A stretch of DNA of 20,142 nucleotides. Origin: a virus. Location of the stretch: positions 1 to 20,142 of IMG/VR virus record IMGVR_UViG_3300021379_001388; one strand, written 5' to 3'. Each line of letters starts with the position of its first letter. The stretch's first letter is position 1. The position numbers were made by a program, and so were the translations under genes. Shown piece after piece: positions 12,492 through 17,760 of the stretch. Under the pieces are notes generated by a model that saw only the letters and a list, made by a program, of their open reading frames with translations, ran no database searches and was not told the DNA's origin.

Positions 12492-12867
12492 CGAGCACGT
12501 CATCAAGAACCTCGAGCGTATCGCTCACCACATCTTCCAGCCGACCAGGGACTTCTTCAAGCACCCCATAGCCGTGAGCTCAGGGTATCGGTGCAAGGCG
12601 TTGAACCAAGCCATCGGGGGGAGCAAGTACTCTCAGCACATGTCTGGGGAGGCGCTCGACCTTGACGCCGACGTGTACAAGGGGATGACCAACGCGGACC
12701 TGTTCCACTTCATCGACCTGCACCTGGACTACGATCAGCTCATCTGGGAGTTCGGGGATGACGAGAACCCCGACTGGGTGCACGTGTCCTTGAAGAGCGA
12801 GGGGAACAGGGGGAGGAAGATGAAGTCTGTCCGAGAGGACGGGGTAACCACATACATAGTACTGTAA
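12409..12867 (+). CDS. Peptidase M15 family endolysin
   Basis: The 152-residue product matches the zinc D-Ala-D-Ala/L-Ala-D-Glu peptidases of family M15: AVSSGYRCKALNQAIGGS (55-72), the metal ligands in SQHMSGEALDLD (His77 and Asp84), the catalytic Glu in LIWEFG (Glu114), and WVHVS (His125). It would cut peptide cross-links of the host cell wall at lysis. There is no signal peptide, so it needs a holin or acts from outside; none is evident beside it. The frame has an in-frame stop at 12385 and the first start is GTG 12409. It converges with the winged-helix gene, 9 bases away. Confidence 0.88.
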   Translation: MKLSKNLTLKEATKSLTALRRGIDNTPDEHVIKNLERIAHHIFQPTRDFFKHPIAVSSGYRCKALNQAIGGSKYSQHMSGEALDLDADVYKGMTNADLFHFIDLHLDYDQLIWEFGDDENPDWVHVSLKSEGNRGRKMKSVREDGVTTYIVL

Positions 12868-12876
12868 CGGTACGTT

Positions 12877-13311
12877 CTAGTCCTCGTCCTTCTCTAGCTC
12901 GCGGTACACCCTTTGCACCAGCAGTCTCCCCTTCTGCGTGAGGCAGTACCTGGTTCGGTGCTGCATGTGGCTTACCCCGCGATCCTTGAACATCTGGTAG
13001 TCGTAGGTCCGCTTGTCGAACCTGTTGAAGTACTTGTATATGTACCCCTCTTTCTGCAGGGGGTACACCAACCTATCCCCCACCTTTTCTTCTTGGTACC
13101 CGTAGTTCTGTGCCGCGTATCTCATGGTGAAGAACTCTAGGTCGTACGCCCACATCATGAAGTACATATGCGACGGGATGACCTTGTGCTTCTTTCTTAC
13201 GTGGGCTAGCACGTTCCTGAGGTTCTTGAGGTAGTTTCTTTTTACGTAAATTTGATTGAGCTTCGAGAACTCCCGAAACACTTTCTTTTTACTGTTCTTG
13301 GATTTCGGCAT
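12877..13311 (-). CDS. Winged-helix DNA-binding regulator on the opposite strand
   Basis: The start is taken at ATG 13311 (MPKSKNSKKKVFREFSKLNQ); the longer frame to 13560 would overlap two plus-strand genes. After a very basic N-terminus (residues 1-45), residues about 50-95 look like a helix-turn-helix (MYFMMWAYDLEFFTMRYAAQ, then LVYPLQKEGYIYKY). Residues 118-140 give a wing and helix (HRTRYCLTQKGRLLVQRVYR), the layout of small MarR/PadR-like regulators. I recall close relatives in marine phages. It is the only minus-strand gene in the late region, 24 bases from a divergent start, so it could control that gene pair or the late promoters. Confidence 0.7.
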   Translation of the reverse strand: MPKSKNSKKKVFREFSKLNQIYVKRNYLKNLRNVLAHVRKKHKVIPSHMYFMMWAYDLEFFTMRYAAQNYGYQEEKVGDRLVYPLQKEGYIYKYFNRFDKRTYDYQMFKDRGVSHMQHRTRYCLTQKGRLLVQRVYRELEKDED

Positions 13312-13335
13312 CAATTGAAGTGTTATAGTAAAGGT

Positions 13336-13461
13336 ATGGATAGAGAGGTGTTCTTTTTGAAAATTCAGTCTATAGCACAGCAGATTGACGACCTCATCGA
13401 CGAGTACGACCTTCGTGACGAGATCGTGTGCCTCTTCCTTACAGGTAGCGTAACCGAATAG
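13336..13461 (+). CDS. Hypothetical 41-residue protein
   Basis: A frame of 42 codons encodes MDREVFFLKIQSIAQQIDDL and ends CLFLTGSVTE. It is acidic and helical, too short to classify. It starts 24 bases from the divergent winged-helix gene start, and the AT-rich gap (TTATAGTAAAGG) could hold promoters for both. Confidence 0.45.
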   Translation: MDREVFFLKIQSIAQQIDDLIDEYDLRDEIVCLFLTGSVTE

Positions 13462-13476
13462 TCCGACGGGAGCTCG

Positions 13477-13632
13477 ATGGTGCAGGCGGTGTACGGGATG
13501 AACATCAAGGACGACGAGGAGCTCGACGACGTCTTGGATTTCTTCAAGCACGTATACCATAGCAACAGGGACGTGGGGGACGAACCCGACTGGGGGGACT
13601 TCTTAGATGGATTCGGGATAAGCCTGAACTGA
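13477..13632 (+). CDS. Hypothetical 51-residue acidic protein
   Basis: This frame encodes MVQAVYGMNIKDDEELDDVL, continues with DFFKHVYH and a very acidic end (DEPDWGDFLDGFGISLN). Its stop overlaps the next ATG (TGATG), supporting a real, coupled gene. No family is recognised. Confidence 0.55.
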   Translation: MVQAVYGMNIKDDEELDDVLDFFKHVYHSNRDVGDEPDWGDFLDGFGISLN

Positions 13633-13868
13633 TGGATGGGTTGATTAGAAAGATTGTCTTGGGGAGCAACCCTAAGGACGCGATGGCATACTACGTCGGT
13701 ATGCGTGCAGGGAGTGGGGAGGTGACTGCTATCGTCCACGACGAGGCCTACTTGCACAAGTTCAGCTCGTCTAGATACCTTGTGTATATTCAGACCGAAG
13801 ACGGGGTGGTGCTATGGAAGGCCATTGAGTCGCTCCCCTGCGTAGTAGAATACGACTTGAATTTTTAA
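13632..13868 (+). CDS. Conserved phage protein of unknown function, 78 residues
   Basis: The product (MDGLIRKIVLGSNPKDAMAY...) has the pattern I-R-K-I-V-x-G-x-x-P-K-x-A-M-x-Y-x-V-G and ends with W-K-A-x-E-x-L-P-C-V-V-E-Y-D. I recall similar small proteins in Bacteroidota phages, often beside structural genes. It is a beta-rich domain; no function is known. It shares one base with each neighbouring gene (TGATG, TAATG), so it belongs to the same transcript as the tandem co-chaperonin-like gene. Confidence 0.7.
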   Translation: MDGLIRKIVLGSNPKDAMAYYVGMRAGSGEVTAIVHDEAYLHKFSSSRYLVYIQTEDGVVLWKAIESLPCVVEYDLNF

Positions 13869-14449
13869 TGAAAACATTTGACCTGTTCGTCGTGGAGCTA
13901 AAGAAGCTCACCAACGACACCATCACCACAGACAGCGGACTGGAGCTGTACGTAGACACCAAGTACAACGAGTTCGAGCACAGGGTAACCGAAGGGCCTG
14001 TCGTTGCCGTCCCGTTCAAGTACGACACGGGGGTGAGCGTAGGGGATACGCTGTACTTCCACCACCTTGTGGTGATGAACGAAGGCCAGCCCCTGACGGG
14101 GGAGGACAATCACTACCTCGTACGATACACACCAGAACATACAGTGAACAACCAAGCCATCGCCTACAAGAACAAAGAGGGGGAGATTTCTCCGCTCGGG
14201 GGGTGGGTGCTCCTGACCCCAGTGGAGGAGGACGCCCCGACGCAGGATACTAGCATCGAGGTCGTGAGCTTCTCCACCCCGACGGTAACCAAGGGGAGGT
14301 TGGCGTTCTCTACTAAGGAGACCCAGGACCTGAGCATCAAGGAGGGGGACGTGGTGGGGTTCCCTGTCAACCGCGACTACAGCATCGTTATCGACGGACA
14401 GGAGTACTACCGTGTACGCAACGAGGACCTGCTGTATGTCGAGGAGTAA
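13868..14449 (+). CDS. Tandem GroES-like co-chaperonin
   Basis: The 193-residue product looks like two GroES folds in one chain. The second half (107-193) is clearer: SPLGGWVLLTPVEEDAP, a polar loop, GRLAFSTKETQDLSIKEGDV, then IVIDGQEYYRVRNEDLLYVE, which follows GroES from its first strand through G-D-x-V to the D-G-E-x-Y-x-x-x-R/E-x-D-I/L-L end. The first half (5-90) repeats the order: LFVVELKKL, a loop with GLEL, GPVVAVPF, GVSVGDTLYF, HYLVRY. Each half has a possible hydrophobic tripeptide in the loop that contacts GroEL. It would cap the host chaperonin to fold phage virion proteins. Tandem GroES chains are known in chloroplasts (Cpn20). A single ordinary GroES is 95-100 residues. Confidence 0.7.
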   Translation: MKTFDLFVVELKKLTNDTITTDSGLELYVDTKYNEFEHRVTEGPVVAVPFKYDTGVSVGDTLYFHHLVVMNEGQPLTGEDNHYLVRYTPEHTVNNQAIAYKNKEGEISPLGGWVLLTPVEEDAPTQDTSIEVVSFSTPTVTKGRLAFSTKETQDLSIKEGDVVGFPVNRDYSIVIDGQEYYRVRNEDLLYVEE

Positions 14450-14726
14450 GTTCACCACCGTCTCTGCCGCGCAGAGGCTGATGGCGAGCATGGAGGTGGC
14501 CATCAACAACATGATTGAGGAGGTCAAGAAGCCTGTCGATCCTGAGCTCTCAGGGGCAGGGAGGAAGGCGGAGCTCTCGAGCATCAAGCAGACGGCGGTG
14601 GACTGCAAGGAGCTCCTTGTAGAGCGCCAGCGGCTAGAGCAGATGGTGAAGGACCTCAAAGACAGCGGGGAGATAGCTCAGGAGAAGGACTACTCTGGCG
14701 GCTTTGCTGAGCGGTTTAGCAAGTAA
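14436..14726 (+). CDS. Helical coiled-coil protein, terminase small subunit candidate
   Basis: I chose the ATG at 14436 (MSRSKFTTVSAAQRLMASME), since the earlier start at 14412 only adds residues inside the co-chaperonin gene. The product is 96 residues, all helical and charged (AELSSIKQTAVDCKELLVER, then QRLEQMVKDLKDSGEIAQEK). Genes of this kind and size lie ahead of the HNH and terminase genes in many phages, and a DNA-binding small subunit would have this size. No helix-turn-helix is evident, so this is a positional suggestion only. Confidence 0.5.
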   Translation: MSRSKFTTVSAAQRLMASMEVAINNMIEEVKKPVDPELSGAGRKAELSSIKQTAVDCKELLVERQRLEQMVKDLKDSGEIAQEKDYSGGFAERFSK

Positions 14727-15070
14727 TGGGGTACAAGAACAAGGAGGACCAAAGGGCTGCTTCGCGCCGCAACTACGAGAAGCACAGAAAGAAGTACATC
14801 AGTACCGCCAAGAACAGGAACTCAAACCAGTACCACATCAACAAGGAGTTCGTCAACAGGGTTAAGTCATTTGCCTCTTGCGTAGACTGTGGGGAGGGTG
14901 ACCCTATCGTCCTTGACTTCGATCACGTAAGAGGGGAGAAGCGAGGCAACGTTTCTGATATGGTTAGATGCTATTATTCCATAGATAGCATTAAAAACGA
15001 GATGCGCAAGTGCCAGATAAGATGCGCTAATTGCCACAGAAAAAGAACATTTGAAAGGAGAAACTCCTAA
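14726..15070 (+). CDS. HNH endonuclease
   Basis: The 114-residue product has a basic N-terminus and then a zinc-bound HNH domain: CVDCGEGDPIVLDFDHVRGE (first Cys pair 52/55, catalytic Asp66-His67), KRGNVSDM, and KCQIRCANCHRKRTFER (Cys100, Cys103, His104). HNH proteins next to the terminase genes are known to work with packaging nucleases (HK97 gp74 type), but homing-type HNH genes are also common. The codons of the second half are more A/T-rich than those of the neighbours, which may favour the mobile option. The ATG overlaps the preceding TAA. Confidence 0.85.
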   Translation: MGYKNKEDQRAASRRNYEKHRKKYISTAKNRNSNQYHINKEFVNRVKSFASCVDCGEGDPIVLDFDHVRGEKRGNVSDMVRCYYSIDSIKNEMRKCQIRCANCHRKRTFERRNS

Positions 15071-15089
15071 CGATTATCGAGAATATTCT

Positions 15090-15118
15090 TATATTTGAAT
15101 TGACTAAAGTTCAATTCA
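15090..15118 (+). promoter_or_regulatory. Rightward promoter with 8-base inverted repeat at the start site
   Basis: TATATTTG (15090-15097) is a perfect -7 box. From its end to the start codon runs an inverted repeat, TGAATTGA (15096-15103) and TCAATTCA (15111-15118), with a 7-base spacer. It covers the expected transcription start and touches the ATG at 15118, so it could be an operator or a hairpin that hides the start. Confidence 0.5.
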
Positions 15119-15495
15119 TGAACAAGAAGTTTCTCTTCGACGGGGGTAAGCTCCTGATTCTGTGCCTGTGCTGCAGCCTGCTCGGTGCGTGCGGGACGTA
15201 CATGAGTGTAACTCAAGTCACTCAGAAGGGGGAGCAGACCATCCCCATTAACTTGGATAAGACCCCAGGGATTGACCGCTACCGTGCGTCAATCTATCCC
15301 GACTACCTTGCGTGGATGGTGCTGGATAGCGCCTTTGTCGGGTTCAAGGTGGACGAGAGGGTGGAGTACCCTGACCCCACCAATAACTCCCCTGGGTACT
15401 ACTACGTTGTCACCGTATATCACTCACGTAACGACACACTATTTAAGTCGTACGTGGATAGCGTAAATCTAAAATGGCAACAAAAGGAATACTGA
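15118..15495 (+). CDS. Lipoprotein, 125 residues
   Basis: The start is ATG 15118 (the frame could begin earlier at TTG 15100, which lies in the promoter). The N-terminus MNKKFLFDGGKLLILCLCCS is followed by LLGAC, a canonical lipobox with Cys25. The mature part is polar and beta-rich (TPGIDRYRASIYPDYLAWMV, GYYYVVTVYHSRNDTLFK). It should be a membrane-anchored lipoprotein, for example for lysis or superinfection exclusion. It precedes the terminase and overlaps the next gene by 22 bases. Confidence 0.75.
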   Translation: MNKKFLFDGGKLLILCLCCSLLGACGTYMSVTQVTQKGEQTIPINLDKTPGIDRYRASIYPDYLAWMVLDSAFVGFKVDERVEYPDPTNNSPGYYYVVTVYHSRNDTLFKSYVDSVNLKWQQKEY

Positions 15496-15599
15496 CGCTC
15501 CTGCTTGTCTGCGTCGCTTTCATCTGCACCACCTGTACTTCTAACAAGCACTGCGAAAGCTACGCAGAGGATATGGGGGTGTTTCATAAGCTGTCGTGA
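15474..15599 (+). CDS. Short signal-peptide or lipoprotein-like peptide, 41 residues
   Basis: This frame encodes MATKGILTLLLVCVAFICTT followed by a Cys-rich, polar tail (CTSNKHCESYAEDM...). It begins within the end of the preceding lipoprotein gene (22-base overlap in another frame) and ends overlapping the GTG start of the terminase. The hydrophobic N-terminus and Cys18/Cys21 resemble a lipoprotein signal, though the lipobox is weak. Two overlapping exported peptides just before the terminase recall spanin-type pairs, but neither has the usual inner-membrane anchor and coiled coil. Confidence 0.55.
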   Translation: MATKGILTLLLVCVAFICTTCTSNKHCESYAEDMGVFHKLS

Positions 15600-17728
15600 C
15601 CCTCGTAGAACTCGAGGAGTATACAGAACCTGGGGTAGCAATATGCCCCAATGGAACGCAGGGCCTCGTTGAAGAAATCGGCGGGGTAGTCATAGTACTG
15701 CCCAAGCGCCCCGCAAAAAGCAAGATTCTGTTCCACGACCTCCCCAAGCAGGATCAGTACTGGAGGAGGGGGGAGATGCCCAAGGAGCTGCAGAGGCTCA
15801 AGAGCATGGACGAGTGGGGGGAGTCCCCGAAGGAGTTCCGCGACCGCTTCCGCCCGTACATCGAAGAGGAGTTCCGCCGCCGCAGGGAGGGGGTGTGGTT
15901 CTACAACCACGGCGTCCCGACATACATAACGGGGAGGCACTATATGGCGTTGCAGTGGACCAAGTTCGATATCGGGTACCCGAACTATCTGGAGTTCCAG
16001 CGCACCATCTTCATACACATGGCCGCCTGCGAAGCCGACCCACGGTGCATAGGTCAGCTCTACACCAAGTGCAGGCGCTCGGGGTACACGAACATATGCT
16101 CTTCTGTGCTGCTCGACGAGGCCACACAGGTGAAGGACAAGCTGCTCGGGATACAGAGCAAGACGGGTAAGGACGCCCAAGAGAATATCTTCATGAAGAA
16201 GGTGGTGCAGATGTTCCGCCACTACCCGTTCTTCTTCAAGCCCATACAGGACGGCACCACCAACCCGCGTATGGAGCTGGCCTTCCGCGAACCCTCCAAG
16301 CGCATCACCAAGAACAACAAGACCACAAAGTCAGGGGACGCCCTCAACAGCATCATCAACTGGAAGAACACCACCAACAACGCTTACGACGGGGAGAAGC
16401 TGCACATGCTCTACCTCGACGAGGCGGGGAAGTGGGAGAAGCCTGTCGATATCCGTGAGGCGTGGAGGATAGAGCGCACCTGCTTGATTGTGGGTAGGAA
16501 GGTGGTTGGGACGGCGCTGGTGGGGAGCACCGTAAACCCTATGGATAAAGGGGGGAGCGAGTACAAGGACTTGTGGATGGACTCCGACCCCGATCAGCGC
16601 AACGCAAACGGACGCACCCGCTCGGGTTTGTACAGGCTGTTCATCCCAGCGTACGATGCGCTAGAGGGATTTTTTGACGTGTACGGGAGGCCCGTAGTCG
16701 ACGACCCCGAGGAGCCCGTGGTCGGGATTGACGGGGAGTACATAGAGTTCGGGGCCAAGACGTTCCTGAAGAACGAGAGGGACAGCCTCAAGAGCGATGC
16801 CTCGGAGCTGAACGAGGTGGTGAGGCAGTTCCCGTTCACCGAAGACGAGGCCTTCCGCGACAGCGTCGACGGGAGCCTGTTCAACGTCGGGCAGATATAC
16901 GAGCAGGTAGAGTACAACGACGACCTGTTCCCCAACCCTGTCGTTAGAGGCAACCTCATATGGAAAGAAAACAAGAAGGACGAGGAGGTCGTGTTCTCCC
17001 CCGACCCGAAGGGGAGGTTCTACGTCTCGTGGTTACCCCCTGTAGAGACTCGGAACGTAAAGAAGATGGAGTACGGGAAGCTGGTCCCCCCATACCCGCA
17101 GTTCGGTTGCGGTGGTGTTGACTCCTACGACCTCGACGCTACGCTGGACGGGAGGGGGTCGAAGGGGGCGCTGCACCTGTACAACAAGTTCACTATGGAC
17201 GACGGGAGGCTGAGCAACACCTTCGTTGTGGAGTACGCCTCGCGCCCCCCGCTAGCCAAGATATTCTACGAGGACGTGCTCATGTGCGCGTTCTACTACG
17301 GGTACCCCATCCTGATTGAGAACAACAAGTACGGGATAGCGAGGTACTTCGAGGATCGCGGATACGACGGGTATCTGATGGGGAGGCCCGACCACCTCAA
17401 GGTCCCTGGGAGCCACAGCAACGTAAAGACCAAGGGGGTGCCGTCAAACTCTCAGGACGTCATCCACGCCCACGCGCAAGCCATCGAAGCCTTCATCCAC
17501 GAGCACGTCGGGGTGAACAGGGAGACGGGGGAGATGGGGAAGATGTACTTCAACCGCACGCTAGAGGACTGGGTGGGGTTCAAGATTGACAAGCGTACCA
17601 AGTTCGACTTGACTATCAGCTCGGGGCTAGCCCTGCTTGCCGCACAGAAAGGGAAACCTATCAAACCCCCAACAAATTTTGCTGAGAAGAGGTTCTTTAG
17701 AAGGTACAAAGGAATTAGCAGAGTTTAA
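15596..17728 (+). CDS. terL: Terminase large subunit
   Basis: The 710-residue protein is the packaging motor ATPase and nuclease. The Walker A region is non-canonical, TKCRRSGYT (157-165), where most terminases have GRGSGKT-like strings. Walker B is LHMLYLDEAG (269-278, with Asp275 and Glu276), and the coupling motif is GSTVNP (310-315). The nuclease half shows its acidic residues in GCGGVDSYD (Asp509), ILIENN (Glu575) and KFDLTISSG (Asp671). In between are the conserved stretches YPFFFKPIQDGTTNP and QFPFTEDEAF. The length is in the upper part of the usual range. The start is GTG 15596, overlapping the previous stop (GTGA). The portal gene follows, the normal order in tailed phages. Confidence 0.9.
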   Translation: MTLVELEEYTEPGVAICPNGTQGLVEEIGGVVIVLPKRPAKSKILFHDLPKQDQYWRRGEMPKELQRLKSMDEWGESPKEFRDRFRPYIEEEFRRRREGVWFYNHGVPTYITGRHYMALQWTKFDIGYPNYLEFQRTIFIHMAACEADPRCIGQLYTKCRRSGYTNICSSVLLDEATQVKDKLLGIQSKTGKDAQENIFMKKVVQMFRHYPFFFKPIQDGTTNPRMELAFREPSKRITKNNKTTKSGDALNSIINWKNTTNNAYDGEKLHMLYLDEAGKWEKPVDIREAWRIERTCLIVGRKVVGTALVGSTVNPMDKGGSEYKDLWMDSDPDQRNANGRTRSGLYRLFIPAYDALEGFFDVYGRPVVDDPEEPVVGIDGEYIEFGAKTFLKNERDSLKSDASELNEVVRQFPFTEDEAFRDSVDGSLFNVGQIYEQVEYNDDLFPNPVVRGNLIWKENKKDEEVVFSPDPKGRFYVSWLPPVETRNVKKMEYGKLVPPYPQFGCGGVDSYDLDATLDGRGSKGALHLYNKFTMDDGRLSNTFVVEYASRPPLAKIFYEDVLMCAFYYGYPILIENNKYGIARYFEDRGYDGYLMGRPDHLKVPGSHSNVKTKGVPSNSQDVIHAHAQAIEAFIHEHVGVNRETGEMGKMYFNRTLEDWVGFKIDKRTKFDLTISSGLALLAAQKGKPIKPPTNFAEKRFFRRYKGISRV

Positions 17729-17757
17729 TATATTTGCATTTGACGACAAGTAGTCGT
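17729..17757 (+). promoter_or_regulatory. Rightward promoter before the portal gene
   Basis: TATATTTG (17729-17736) begins right at the terminase stop and is a perfect -7 box. The expected transcript begins near ACGAC (17743-17747), which pairs with GTCGT (17753-17757) across a 5-base loop to form a small 5'-end hairpin just ahead of the ATG at 17761. Confidence 0.5.
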
Positions 17758-17760
17758 AAT

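Noticed and set aside
13898-14659. 253-codon minus-strand open frame
   Set aside because: It lies opposite the co-chaperonin-like and coiled-coil genes; its product is His/Val/Arg-rich with repeated VLLxV strings typical of an antisense shadow in GC-rich coding DNA.
15584-16222. 212-codon minus-strand open frame
   Set aside because: It is antisense to the well-supported terminase, Leu/His/Val-rich and without a recognisable motif.
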